From JAQICB01 sp046482735 (lineage in GTDB: Bacteria; Bacteroidota; Bacteroidia; Bacteroidales; UBA1715), in NCBI GenBank assembly GCA_046482735.1, contig JAWOEL010000130.1:52249-116248 (forward strand): DNA of 64,000 bases. Direction: 5' to 3'. Positions within the stretch are counted from its first letter, which is position 1; each line of letters begins with the position of its first letter. Positions 18,563 to 28,074 of the stretch are shown in pieces. Position numbers and translations under genes: made by a program. The notes beneath the pieces were generated by a model. The model saw only the letters and a list, made by a program, of their open reading frames with translations. It had not been told where the DNA came from and ran no database searches.

Positions 18563-19441
18563 TTAAAAAGATATATATTCTTCCGGATTAACGGGCACCC
18601 CATTTTGCCACAATTCGAAATGTAAATGCGGACCACTGGTTATTTCTCCGGTATTTCCAATAACAGCAATTCCTTCACCAGCTAGAACTTTATCTCCTGT
18701 TTTTTTCAATAATTTTGAAACATGTTTATAAAAAGATAAATAATTATTTTCATGCTGTACTCCTATCACATAACCTGTTTCTAAAGACCACGCCTCTAAT
18801 ACGACAGTTCCACCCAATACAGATTTAATTATTTCATCTTTATCAGCAACAATATCAACAGCCCAATGAGAATTTGCAGAAAATTTCTGAGAAACTATTC
18901 CGGTAACAGGAGCTATAAAATTATCAGTAAATACTTTTGTCCTTATAAATGTTTGCGGATTATCAGCAATATTTATTTCTTCATATTTCTTTACTTCCTC
19001 ACGCAGAATAGAATCATACACCGAACGCTCAAACGATACATCCTGAGAGTGTTGCAAAGCACTATCCGGTTCGTAAACATATTGCGGTGGAGTTTCTCCA
19101 CGCAAAATATCCTGCAACACCGCCAAATACTTTTCCTGTACTTTTAATTTATATGCCAGAGAATCAGTTTTAATAGCTGTTTCAACTATCTTTTGCCGTT
19201 CTTCGAGTTTAGGATAATTGGGAATTACATACTCTTTAAGAGGAGTATACGCTATTAACACATAAGCCAATAAAATTAGTATAACTGAACTAAAACCAAA
19301 TAAAAAAAACACATTTAATCTCGTTAATCTATAAGATAAAACTTCCTCAAACGATTCATCATTATATATAACCAGACGATACTTATCAAGTAATTTTTTA
19401 AATCCTTTTCTTTGATTTGTCTTTTTGGTTTGTTTTTTCAT
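18563..19441 (-). CDS. Membrane-anchored M23 family metallopeptidase
   Basis: Predicted peptidoglycan endopeptidase. A basic cytoplasmic N-terminus (1-42) is followed by one membrane segment (about 48-68), a mostly helical periplasmic stalk, and a C-terminal M23/LytM domain (about 165-292). The zinc site looks complete: HWAVD (His-x3-Asp) and HLHFE, so it is more likely an enzyme than a degenerate LytM activator. First gene of the minus-strand operon with dxr and rseP. A TGTCAT-type motif lies 25 bases upstream. Confidence 0.88.
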   Translation of the reverse strand: MKKQTKKTNQRKGFKKLLDKYRLVIYNDESFEEVLSYRLTRLNVFFLFGFSSVILILLAYVLIAYTPLKEYVIPNYPKLEERQKIVETAIKTDSLAYKLKVQEKYLAVLQDILRGETPPQYVYEPDSALQHSQDVSFERSVYDSILREEVKKYEEINIADNPQTFIRTKVFTDNFIAPVTGIVSQKFSANSHWAVDIVADKDEIIKSVLGGTVVLEAWSLETGYVIGVQHENNYLSFYKHVSKLLKKTGDKVLAGEGIAVIGNTGEITSGPHLHFELWQNGVPVNPEEYISF

Positions 19442-19465
19442 TTGATAATTTTACAAACTTTTATT

Positions 19466-19488
19466 TGTCATAACTTGCCTTATCATAA
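19466..19488 (-). repeat. Recurrent TGTCAT...ATGA-like motif, copy 1
   Basis: Plus-strand reading TGTCATAACTTGCC followed by TTATCATAA, 25 bases upstream of the M23 peptidase ATG. It resembles copies at 25.1 kb and 28.0 kb that also precede minus-strand genes. Function unknown. Confidence 0.3.
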
Positions 19489-19617
19489 TTTAAAAAGCTA
19501 TTGATTTATCTCAACACATTACTCTAAAAATCATTGTAATATATATTTCAACACATGTGCTAATCAACAATAGATATTATGTAATAAAAATAAACACAAA
19601 TATACAATTTTTAATCG

Positions 19618-20277
19618 TCAATCCGACACTATCATACCGTCTTCCATTGAAACTATTCTATCAGACAATTCAGCCAACTCATTATCGTGAGTTACAATCA
19701 CAAATGTTTGATTAAACTCTGCCCGCAGAGAAAAAAACAACTCGTGGAGTTCAATTTTATTTTTCGAATCGAGATTTCCGGATGGCTCATCTGCAAAAAT
19801 AATAGCAGGGTTGTTTATAAGAGCCCGGGCTACAGCTATACGTTGCTGTTCGCCACCCGATAATTCACCTGGTTTATGATTCATACGATGCGAAATATGT
19901 AAAAAGTCTAACAACTCCTTTGCTCTCAATTCCGTTTGTCGTTTTGATTTTCCATAAAAAAAAGCAGGAATACACACATTTTCAAGTGCTGTAAATTCCG
20001 CCAATAAATGATGAAATTGAAACACAAATCCAATATTTTCGTTTCGAAAACGAGCCAATTGCTTTTCATTCATACGTGATATATTGGTATCTAAAACTGA
20101 TACTTCACCACTATCTGCATGCAATAAAGTGCCTAATATTTGCAATACAGTTGTTTTTCCTGCTCCACTGGGACCAACAATAGACACTATTTCTCCTTGT
20201 TCTATCGCTATAGATACATCATCTAATACTTGTAAAGATCCATAGGATTTGATAATATGTTGTGCGTTTATAACCAT
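19618..20277 (-). CDS. lolD: LolD-like lipoprotein-releasing ABC transporter ATPase
   Basis: ATPase of the MacB/LolD group (219 residues). Walker A is GPSGAGKTT (about 34-42), the signature motif LSGGEQQR, Walker B AIIFADEPSGNLD and the switch His in VIVTHD. The membrane partners LolC/E are not adjacent, but lone lolD genes are usual in Bacteroidota. A general export ATPase of the same group cannot be excluded. It starts inside the last codons of the antiporter gene (10-base overlap). Confidence 0.82.
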   Translation of the reverse strand: MVINAQHIIKSYGSLQVLDDVSIAIEQGEIVSIVGPSGAGKTTVLQILGTLLHADSGEVSVLDTNISRMNEKQLARFRNENIGFVFQFHHLLAEFTALENVCIPAFFYGKSKRQTELRAKELLDFLHISHRMNHKPGELSGGEQQRIAVARALINNPAIIFADEPSGNLDSKNKIELHELFFSLRAEFNQTFVIVTHDNELAELSDRIVSMEDGMIVSD

Positions 20278-21245
20278 GTTGAAGATTCAATAAATGTAAC
20301 ATTATAAAATAATGCAATTATATATATACAATACAAACTTAAAAAAATGAAACCTTTTATTCGAGTTATTTTAACTTTATATAAAGGTAATATAAAAAAT
20401 AATAAAAGCATGCTGACTAAACATACCATAATAATATCGACATTATACCGAAAAACAAAGTCGGATATTTCTATCGGTTTTATAATGCCGGTAATACCAA
20501 GAACAGCACCAACATTAAAAATATTTGACCCTATAAGATTGCCAACAGAAATATCAATTTGTTTTTTTATCGCAGCTATTATAGATGTAGATAACTCAGG
20601 AATGCTCGTACCAAATGCAATTAACGATATAGAAATAATACGTTCATCCACCCCAAAATAGATAGCAATTTCAGATGCACCATTTACCAGAAATTCGGAA
20701 CCCACACTCAATGCAACACATGCACCAAGAGCAATTAATGATGCTTTCCACATAGGTATAACAGGTGGGATGCATTTATTGTTGTCAGCACGATGATCAA
20801 TATTTTTTTGACGTAAAGACCTATAAATAAAAAGTAATAAAATTGTAAATAATACACCAGCCTCAAGTCGCGATAAATTGTTATCAATAAAAAAAAATAA
20901 AAGCAACACCGTTGACAAAAACATAACAATCCAATCTTGTAAAATAGACTGACTTACTATCTTTATAGGATAAATTATGGAAACACAGGCTAAAACCAAA
21001 GCTATATTGGCTACATTAGAACCTAATACATTTCCCAAGGCAATATCTGCATGCTCAGAAATATTTGCATCTAAACACACAAACAATTCCGGTGCAGATG
21101 TTCCAAAAGCAACTACTGTCAAACCTACCACCATAGAAGAAAGACCATAGTGCCGTGCTATTTGCACACTACTTTTTACAAGAAATTCTCCTCCAACTAC
21201 TACAAAAACAAGACCCGACAAAAGAAAAATAACAGGGATTATCAT
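20268..21245 (-). CDS. Calcium/sodium antiporter, CaCA family (YrbG-like)
   Basis: Inner-membrane cation exchanger with about ten hydrophobic segments. The two inverted alpha repeats are evident: GLTVVAFGTSAPEL (about 41-54) and ISLIAFGTSIPELSTS (about 200-215), each holding the transport-site Glu, followed by GNVLGSNVANIAL and GNLIGSNIFNVGA. The length (325) and repeats place it with K+-independent Na/Ca exchangers such as YrbG; the ion is an inference. It overlaps lolD by 10 bases and follows the small lipoprotein gene by 11 bases. Confidence 0.87.
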   Translation of the reverse strand: MIIPVIFLLSGLVFVVVGGEFLVKSSVQIARHYGLSSMVVGLTVVAFGTSAPELFVCLDANISEHADIALGNVLGSNVANIALVLACVSIIYPIKIVSQSILQDWIVMFLSTVLLLFFFIDNNLSRLEAGVLFTILLLFIYRSLRQKNIDHRADNNKCIPPVIPMWKASLIALGACVALSVGSEFLVNGASEIAIYFGVDERIISISLIAFGTSIPELSTSIIAAIKKQIDISVGNLIGSNIFNVGAVLGITGIIKPIEISDFVFRYNVDIIMVCLVSMLLLFFILPLYKVKITRIKGFIFLSLYCIYIIALFYNVTFIESSTWL

Positions 21246-21256
21246 ATATTAATAAT

Positions 21257-21637
21257 TTAATGACATAAATCAGTTCCCCAATTTATATGACCACGCCCCC
21301 TTCGACACTTATGAGCTCGCTTAATTTCAATTACCCGCCAAATTACATCTTTACGTTCGGCCGTTACTACATACTTATATGCCTCTATAGAATCATCTTT
21401 GATATCTGAATGAATTAAAGTAATTATATACGTATGAGATTTATTACGTGCTTTTTTCCAACTTACCTCAACAGACTGATTATCAGAATACGGATAAATA
21501 ACACGCATTAACTCTTCAGGTTTTGTAATCGACTTATCTGATGCTTGTATAGATTTATTTATTCCCTGTGGCGAAATAGTTTCATAACTCGTTCTACATG
21601 AAATTATGCTTACAGGTATAAAAATACCTATAAGCAT
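21257..21637 (-). CDS. Small lipoprotein of unknown function
   Basis: I start this at the ATG at 21637, which gives a 126-residue product with a clean lipoprotein signal (FIPVSIISC, Cys14). The longer open frame from 21733 would lie inside the DUF2723 gene and lose the signal. The mature part has a basic, Cys/Arg/His-containing end (RAHKCRRGRGHINWG), which is unusual. I do not recognise the family. It lies 19 bases after the DUF2723 gene and 11 bases before the antiporter, so it is part of that operon. Confidence 0.65.
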   Translation of the reverse strand: MLIGIFIPVSIISCRTSYETISPQGINKSIQASDKSITKPEELMRVIYPYSDNQSVEVSWKKARNKSHTYIITLIHSDIKDDSIEAYKYVVTAERKDVIWRVIEIKRAHKCRRGRGHINWGTDLCH

Positions 21638-21656
21638 AAACTTCCATATAATATTA

Positions 21657-24600
21657 TTACCGCTGTTGTTGTTGTTTTCGGCTTTCGAGAATATCTTTAA
21701 GCGAAAATCCCGGTTCCACTCGACTCCACTCATATTCTATTTTTTCTAAAAATTCAGAATCACTTCGTCCAATCGCAAATTCCGCAACTCGTAAAACCGA
21801 CTGCATATAACGTTGTTCTTCAGATTTAACTAGTTTTTTAAACTCAGGACTTAACGATTTAAACCATTCTAACTCATCAACTAAATTTTGCACATAAATT
21901 AATATTTCTTCATTGCCTAATTTATCTGCGTCTATTAAATAATAAGCATATGCCGTTGTTACAACGTTTTGATCCATATACGGATATTGCCAATCAGGCA
22001 TTATTTGTTTTAAGCGTTTCAAAACTTGCAATGCTGAATCTTTTTTATTCTCTTCTGCAAGATTTATTGCCAACTGATTAAACATTGAACGAACACCAAC
22101 GACACGCGTTGTTCGCTGATTAAAGTGAGATATATGTACAGAAGAATCACCCATACCTCCCCACTGATATTTATTCATTAAATTATCATATAAAATATCA
22201 GTATCAGAATACGGCGAATTCATATTTCTACTTTTTACCGGCACAAATTTATACGCAAATCCATCATACCGTAAATACTTTTCGAGTCCTAAATCACGTG
22301 CAGACATTGGATTGGTGAAATATAAAGGTCGATCCCACGTATACCCATCCAAAATATCATAAATTAATAATTTATTTTTATAAATAGATGATTCGCGATC
22401 ATTTTGCGTTATCTCAAAAGTAATACGGGGTACTATTTTGTTGCTATCGGCTTCGGCAACAACCTGCTTTTTGAGAACTTGTTCTTTATCTACCGGTATA
22501 TATAATTTTCGAGCCGGGAAAAAATTATATTCATCACCCATAAAATCAGTTAACATGCTATCATCACGCACAATTTCCATTGCGTCGGAAATAGTAACAT
22601 GTCGATTTTTGGTAAAACTTGATTCCTGAACACGCACCACATCACGAACACCTTTAGCCACCTGATCAGGTGTAAGTTTTGTAGGTAATGGTTCAGACGT
22701 ATACGTTTTTCTCATCATTTGTTGAGAATACCAATCGGTAGACAACAAGGGAGAACATAATACCCGCTGATCAAGACCTATTTCTTCAGTTTCCTGAATA
22801 TACCATAATGGGAACGTATCATTATCACCGGCGGTAACAATCATACTATTCGGTTCGAGCGTATGCATATAATTTTTTGCAAACTCACGTGCAAAATACT
22901 TATCGGATCTGTCATGATCGTCCCAATTTTCTGCAGCAAGAAGAACAGGAATTGGCAATGTTACTAAAAACGCAAGTGCGGCACTTGTTTTACTGTTTTT
23001 GAGATAATTTTTACCAATTTCGTAGAGCCCTAATACACCAAGCCCCATCCAAATAGCAAAAGCATAAAAGGAACCTGCATACGCATAGTCACGTTCACGA
23101 GGCTGATACGGAGTTTGGTTAAGATACACAACAATAGCAAGTCCGGTCATAATAAACAAAATAAGGACAACAAAGGCATCTTTTCGGCGTGTTCCTGCAT
23201 GATAAATCAACCCAAACAACCCAAGCAATAACGGAAGCATATAGTACGTATTGCGAGCCGGATGATTTTTTGCTTTTTCTGAAATGTGTGTCTGATCTCC
23301 TACAAACAACCTATCAATAGCATTAATTCCACTAATCCAATTCCCGTTTACAAGCTCGCCATGACTTTGTACATCATTTTGTCGACCCGCAAAATTCCAC
23401 ATAAAATAGCGAACATACATATGCCCTATTTGATAGGTAAAAAAGAATTTCAAATTTTGACTAAATGTAGGTACTTCATATTCCCCACCAGATTGCGAAT
23501 GTCGCTCTTTTTCGTATACTATTGATTTCGTATTTACACCTTCTTCAATTCCACCCCAACGTTTGTATGCACGCACATGATTAGATTCCCGACTATACAT
23601 TCGTGGGAAGAATGTCGTAAACTCAGAAGCCCATACATACTCAATACCATTGTTTACTTCCTCATATTTATCACCCCGAGGCGTATATGTTATTTTTTCA
23701 TTCATATTTGCAGATCCATCATCATTCCAATCTGGAGCAGCATTATAATACGGACCGGATAATAATGGATGTGAACCATATTGTTCACGATTCAAATACG
23801 AAAGCAGTGAAAACACATTATCCGGTGCGTTTTCATTCATTGGCGGATTAGCATTAGACCGTATAACAATCGCAGCATAGGAAGAATACCCTATCATAAT
23901 AACAGCAGCAGCATTTACTATAGTATTTAATGCCCATGGATTTTTCTTACCGGTATAATACACTAATCCAAAAACACCTGCCAAAATTAGCATTCCCAGA
24001 ATAATCGATTCAGTCATAAAAGGAATACCAATAAGCAAAGCAACAACAGAAACTGCAATACTTTGAATTTTAAGAGGTGCTTTTTTATGGGTAACTATCA
24101 TACCATACACCAATGCCGCTATGAGCATAAGTATATATATAATTAATCCCGAATGAAATGGCATTCCCAATGTATTTACAAAAAACAACTCAAAATACGA
24201 TGCAAATTTCACTGACCCTACAATAATACCCCACATCATAAAAGAGATAAGCATAAAAGAGATTAAACCAGCAATAATAATCCCCTTAGTAGACACAGTA
24301 TTTTTTTTGAAATAATATACATATACAATAGCAGTAATTGTTAATAAGTTCAATAAGTGAGCACCGATAGATAAGCCCATTAAAAATGCAATCAATAAAA
24401 TCCATTTATCAGACCAAGGTTTATGTGCAACATTTTCCCATTTTAAAATAGCCCAAAACACAACAGCTGTAAACAGAGAAGATAAACCATATACCTCTGC
24501 TTCTACAGCCGAAAACCAAAATGTGTCGGTAAAAGCATACGATCCTGCACCAATTAAACCCGATGCAAATATTACAAATAAAGATGTTGCTGACAACTCC

Positions 24601-24929
24601 TGCGAAACAAAAAACTTTTTGGCCAAATGTGTAATTGTCCAAAACAAAAACATAATAGTTGCACCACTAGCTATAGCGGTAAGTATATTTATTGACTTTG
24701 CTATCATTTCCAAATTATCACCAGCAAACAAGGCAAAAAATCGTCCAAGCATAAGATATAAGGGAGCTCCCGGTGGATGACCAACCTCTAACTTTGAAGC
24801 TGTTGCTATAAATTCACCACAATCCCATAAACTCACTGTAGGCTCCAAGGTTAACAAATACACCAACGTAGCACCTGCAAAGGTTAACCAACCTATTAAA
24901 ATGTTATAAAAAGAAAATGACTTTTTCAT
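21657..24929 (-). CDS. DUF2723 polytopic membrane protein (PMT-like glycosyltransferase)
   Basis: A 1090-residue protein of the DUF2723/TMEM260-like family, thought to be lipid-linked O-mannosyl-type glycosyltransferases of the GT-C fold. The first membrane segment (about 8-28) is followed by the family signature LEPTVSLWDCGEFIA (about 28-42) and GHPPGAPLY (about 50-58), with acidic residues that may be catalytic. About a dozen segments occupy the first half, with a large C-terminal soluble part including ENWDDHDRSDKYFAREFA and a helical tail. It could glycosylate secreted proteins, since O-glycosylation is widespread in this phylum, but that is an inference. Confidence 0.85.
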   Translation of the reverse strand: MKKSFSFYNILIGWLTFAGATLVYLLTLEPTVSLWDCGEFIATASKLEVGHPPGAPLYLMLGRFFALFAGDNLEMIAKSINILTAIASGATIMFLFWTITHLAKKFFVSQELSATSLFVIFASGLIGAGSYAFTDTFWFSAVEAEVYGLSSLFTAVVFWAILKWENVAHKPWSDKWILLIAFLMGLSIGAHLLNLLTITAIVYVYYFKKNTVSTKGIIIAGLISFMLISFMMWGIIVGSVKFASYFELFFVNTLGMPFHSGLIIYILMLIAALVYGMIVTHKKAPLKIQSIAVSVVALLIGIPFMTESIILGMLILAGVFGLVYYTGKKNPWALNTIVNAAAVIMIGYSSYAAIVIRSNANPPMNENAPDNVFSLLSYLNREQYGSHPLLSGPYYNAAPDWNDDGSANMNEKITYTPRGDKYEEVNNGIEYVWASEFTTFFPRMYSRESNHVRAYKRWGGIEEGVNTKSIVYEKERHSQSGGEYEVPTFSQNLKFFFTYQIGHMYVRYFMWNFAGRQNDVQSHGELVNGNWISGINAIDRLFVGDQTHISEKAKNHPARNTYYMLPLLLGLFGLIYHAGTRRKDAFVVLILFIMTGLAIVVYLNQTPYQPRERDYAYAGSFYAFAIWMGLGVLGLYEIGKNYLKNSKTSAALAFLVTLPIPVLLAAENWDDHDRSDKYFAREFAKNYMHTLEPNSMIVTAGDNDTFPLWYIQETEEIGLDQRVLCSPLLSTDWYSQQMMRKTYTSEPLPTKLTPDQVAKGVRDVVRVQESSFTKNRHVTISDAMEIVRDDSMLTDFMGDEYNFFPARKLYIPVDKEQVLKKQVVAEADSNKIVPRITFEITQNDRESSIYKNKLLIYDILDGYTWDRPLYFTNPMSARDLGLEKYLRYDGFAYKFVPVKSRNMNSPYSDTDILYDNLMNKYQWGGMGDSSVHISHFNQRTTRVVGVRSMFNQLAINLAEENKKDSALQVLKRLKQIMPDWQYPYMDQNVVTTAYAYYLIDADKLGNEEILIYVQNLVDELEWFKSLSPEFKKLVKSEEQRYMQSVLRVAEFAIGRSDSEFLEKIEYEWSRVEPGFSLKDILESRKQQQQR

Positions 24930-25096
24930 ATAATTATTTTTTTTAATTTTTCAAAAATTATAAGGAACTCACCATAATTACCGATTTTGATTCTACATAC
25001 ATCGCAATTTTATTTATAATATTACAACACATCTATAGTTTGCTTAATCATTAATTATAGTAAAATTCATATACTCATTATTAATTGTTTTTCAAG

Positions 25097-25120
25097 TGTC
25101 ATATCTTACCTCATCATGAA
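25097..25120 (-). repeat. Recurrent TGTCAT...ATGA-like motif, copy 2
   Basis: Plus-strand reading TGTCATATCTTACC then TCATCATGAA, 168 bases upstream of the DUF2723 ATG. Same spacing between half-sites as copy 1. Confidence 0.3.
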
Positions 25121-25179
25121 ATGCATTGTAATTCTATAAAATAGTGCAGCTCTAAAATTATCATTACAATATATCGCTA

Positions 25180-25203
25180 AATCATAATTCGGTTCATCAT
25201 GAT
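25180..25203 (-). repeat. Recurrent TGTCAT...ATGA-like motif, copy 3
   Basis: Plus-strand reading AATCATAATTCGG then TTCATCATGAT. More diverged than copy 2, in the same intergenic region. Confidence 0.25.
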
Positions 25204-25265
25204 ATGTTATAAATTTTCACAAAAATAAACAAAGCAAAACAGATTACATAAAAAAAAGTACTATT

Positions 25266-26300
25266 TTACTCAAAAGTATTCCACCCTTGTGCTTTTAAGG
25301 TAACTCTATCACCGGAACGAGATATCATTGATAAGCTTTTTTCTTGTTCCACAATATTACCTATAACGGCAACCCCTTTTATTTTTGACACCTCATCATA
25401 AGCATCGAGAGGTACAGTAAACAACAACTCATAATCTTCTCCACCATTCAAAGCAGGAATTATTGGTTCTACCTCAAATTCCGAAACAGTTTGAGAAGTT
25501 TCTGCATGTATTGGTATTTTCTCTTCATAAATCTGACAACCAACTTTACTTTGCATACAAATATGAAACAACTCAGAAGATAATCCATCAGAAACATCAA
25601 TCATAGCTGTTGGAAGAATTGAATGTTTTCGCAATTCTTCAATAATATCTTTTCGTGCCTCAGGCTTCAAATAACGCTCCAGAACATACTCATACCCATC
25701 CAATTGAGGCTGTGCGCCACCTGTTTGTTCAAAGACAGTCTGTTCGCGTTGCATCACCTGCAAACCACTATAAGAGGCACCTAAATCACCCGTTACACAG
25801 ATTAAATCATTTTTTTGTGCAGTATTTCTGTACACTATCTCATTTTTAGCTACAGAACCTATCGCAGTAACGCTAATTGCCAAGCCAGTTAATGATGCAC
25901 TCGTATCACCACCTATTAAATCAATATTATATGTTTCACACGCCAATCGAATACCTTCATACAATTCCTCAATAGCTTCTACAGTAAACTTTGCAGACAC
26001 AGCAATACTAACAGTAATAGACTCAGGAATGGCATTCATTGCAACAACATCAGACAAGTTTACTGTAACAGACTTAAAACCAAGATGTTTTAATGGAGTA
26101 AAAGATAAATCAAAATGTATTCCCTCCATTAATAAATCAGTGGTAATAACCGTATATGTTTCCGCATCTTTTTCTAAAACTGCACAATCATCACCAACCC
26201 CCAAAACAGTCGAAGGTTTTTGTAATGCCCGAAATTGGTCGGTAATCCGAGAAATTAATCCAAATTCACCTAATTCTTCTAAAGTAGTTTGTCGCCCCAT
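25266..26300 (-). CDS. thiL: Thiamine-monophosphate kinase
   Basis: Phosphorylates thiamine monophosphate to the active cofactor TPP. It belongs to the PurM/ThiL fold, with GVGDDCAVL (about 35-43), ITTDLLMEGIHFD and the Mg/ATP-binding LIGGDTSAS, then ICVTGDLGASYSGL and IDVSDGLSSEL. Length (344) is slightly above the usual 320-340. It is 15 bases after the T9SS subtilase gene, on the same strand. No TPP riboswitch was seen and no other thiamine genes are nearby. Confidence 0.94.
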   Translation of the reverse strand: MGRQTTLEELGEFGLISRITDQFRALQKPSTVLGVGDDCAVLEKDAETYTVITTDLLMEGIHFDLSFTPLKHLGFKSVTVNLSDVVAMNAIPESITVSIAVSAKFTVEAIEELYEGIRLACETYNIDLIGGDTSASLTGLAISVTAIGSVAKNEIVYRNTAQKNDLICVTGDLGASYSGLQVMQREQTVFEQTGGAQPQLDGYEYVLERYLKPEARKDIIEELRKHSILPTAMIDVSDGLSSELFHICMQSKVGCQIYEEKIPIHAETSQTVSEFEVEPIIPALNGGEDYELLFTVPLDAYDEVSKIKGVAVIGNIVEQEKSLSMISRSGDRVTLKAQGWNTFE

Positions 26301-26315
26301 AATTAAATAATCAAT

Positions 26316-27986
26316 TTATATTTTTTGTATTTTCTGAACATAATGCACCGTACCACAAGATACTATTACAACATATACACCTTCTTGTAAAAAATTCAAA
26401 TCATCTATCTCATATTCTGTAACATAAGAAGTTAATGGAATCTGTTCAGAAACCATAACTTTACCCATCGATGAAAAAATTTGTATCTGTAACGTATCAT
26501 AATCAGCATATAGTATATCAAATTTTAATTGAGATGAAAAAGGATTTGGATATACACGTGCATATTGCAATAAAGATTCATACAATTCTAACCGCAAATA
26601 TTTACGTGCTTTTTGAAAATCCGGAATACCATACCCATATAAATCATTGGGTGTATGAAATAAATGAGACGAAGCAATTACTGCTTCACGAATTTTTTGC
26701 GGCGGCACATCCGGAAACTCTTGCCATAAGCAAGCAACCATACCGGTCATAAGCGGTGCAGAAAAAGATGTTCCACCACTTGCCTGTTCTACATTACCAG
26801 CAGCTTGCATAACAGCAGGACGCACCCCCAATGTTGCGACCTCCGGCTTTACTCTATCATCAACAGAAGGACCTCTGGAGCTGAAAAAAGCAACAGTACT
26901 ATCTCTATTAATAGCACCAACTGTAATAATACTATCTGCATCAGCAGGAGCTGTTATATAACGCCAATCACTATGCCCACTATTTCCTGCACTTGTTACC
27001 AGCAACATACCTTTTGCAGCAGCAATTTGTGAAGCTTGTGATATACGAGCAGACTGTCCATTCATATCATCATATGAATAATCCATAGAATCCTCATCAA
27101 ATGTACTATATCCTAAAGATGTATTTATCACATCAGCACCAGCACTATCTGCAAATTCTATAGCAGCAATCCAATTTTCTTCTTCAACAGGGTATTCTGT
27201 TGCACCCTCTTCGGTTCGCAATAACAAATATTCGGCTTGAGGTGCCGTACCAACCATTTTCCCGGACACATATCCGCCAATAAGCGACAACACAGCTGCA
27301 CCATGATTTGCCTCCTCAAACACATCAATGTTTTTCCCTGAAAAATCTTTATATTCAATTATTTGATTATTCTGCCACAAATGCTGAAAAACCTGAGCTG
27401 AATCAACATGCAAAAAACCGGCATCAAGAACAGCAATACGCATCCCTTTACCCATATATCCATCCTTATGCATATCTATGCCATTTACTATAGCTATTTG
27501 ATCGTACGAAATACCATAAAAACTTTCAGCAGAAAGCATAGAAATATCAGTAAATCGGTGTGTTTTAGGTGTTACCGTATCTGCCAAAGTTACACGTTGA
27601 GGATGTGCTTCTGTTAATTGAGCAACACGCACACACTCGCGTACAAAAGGTAATTTTGTAATCTTTTGTACAACTTTATGTTCATGCACAGAATCTACTG
27701 CTATCACAATTGAGTTAAACCATTTTGAAGTATTGCACAAAGTCGTATTATAGGTAAGTATTGTATCTATATACCATTGATTGACAGGTATATCATTGTG
27801 CGTAACAGGAATAGAAAAATTATCACGTCTTTCCAATGCTCTTAAACTAAGAAATTCCTCTGGTTTATGAATTGAATATACGGAACTGTCTTTATCTGTA
27901 AAAGAAACTCGATACCGAGAACCAGTTTGAGCAAACATACAATTTGCAACAAAAAACAACACTATACATATTAAAATATGTTTCAT
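26316..27986 (-). CDS. Secreted subtilisin-like serine protease with T9SS sorting domain
   Basis: S8-family peptidase. Signal peptide 1-19 (ends CMFAQ), a propeptide-like region (about 25-130) and a catalytic domain with the triad Asp188 (VLDAGF), His228 (NHGAAV) and Ser407 (GGTSFSAP). The last 85 or so residues look like a type A T9SS C-terminal domain: ARVYPNPFSSQLKF, then FSSMGKVMVSEQIP and LQEGVYVVIV, ending in the basic QKIQKI. So it should cross the outer membrane through T9SS and be attached to the surface or released. Its substrates are unknown. thiL follows after 15 bases, an odd operon partner. A terminator hairpin and a TGTCAT-type motif lie just upstream. Confidence 0.92.
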   Translation of the reverse strand: MKHILICIVLFFVANCMFAQTGSRYRVSFTDKDSSVYSIHKPEEFLSLRALERRDNFSIPVTHNDIPVNQWYIDTILTYNTTLCNTSKWFNSIVIAVDSVHEHKVVQKITKLPFVRECVRVAQLTEAHPQRVTLADTVTPKTHRFTDISMLSAESFYGISYDQIAIVNGIDMHKDGYMGKGMRIAVLDAGFLHVDSAQVFQHLWQNNQIIEYKDFSGKNIDVFEEANHGAAVLSLIGGYVSGKMVGTAPQAEYLLLRTEEGATEYPVEEENWIAAIEFADSAGADVINTSLGYSTFDEDSMDYSYDDMNGQSARISQASQIAAAKGMLLVTSAGNSGHSDWRYITAPADADSIITVGAINRDSTVAFFSSRGPSVDDRVKPEVATLGVRPAVMQAAGNVEQASGGTSFSAPLMTGMVACLWQEFPDVPPQKIREAVIASSHLFHTPNDLYGYGIPDFQKARKYLRLELYESLLQYARVYPNPFSSQLKFDILYADYDTLQIQIFSSMGKVMVSEQIPLTSYVTEYEIDDLNFLQEGVYVVIVSCGTVHYVQKIQKI

Positions 27987-28008
27987 ATTTTTATTTATTA
28001 ATTGTAAT

Positions 28009-28036
28009 TGTCATAATTTTTGGTCTCATCATGACA
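28009..28036 (-). repeat. Recurrent TGTCAT...ATGACA motif, copy 4
   Basis: The best copy: TGTCAT and ATGACA form an inverted repeat around a 16-base centre ending in TCTC. It is 23 bases upstream of the subtilase ATG and next to the terminator hairpin. Confidence 0.35.
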
Positions 28037-28040
28037 ATAA

Positions 28041-28074
28041 AAAAGCCACCAATTTGCAAAAGGTGGCTTTTTTT
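28041..28074. terminator. Bidirectional intrinsic terminator hairpin
   Basis: Arms AAAAGCCACC (28041-28050) and GGTGGCTTTT (28062-28071) with an 11-base loop; T-rich on the 3' side in either direction. On the minus strand it follows the universal stress gene by 300 bases and precedes the subtilase by 55, so it could end the uspA transcript or act as a leader attenuator for the protease. Confidence 0.65.

Larger units (their letters stand above)
24930..25265. other. Intergenic region with two copies of a repeated motif
   Basis: About 336 AT-rich bases between the DUF2723 gene start and the thiL stop, no ORF worth calling. It holds two copies of a TGTCAT...ATGA-like motif (25097-25120 and 25180-25203), about 80 bases apart. 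A minus-strand TAATTTTTG at about 24950 is one base too long for a standard -7 box. Confidence 0.45.
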
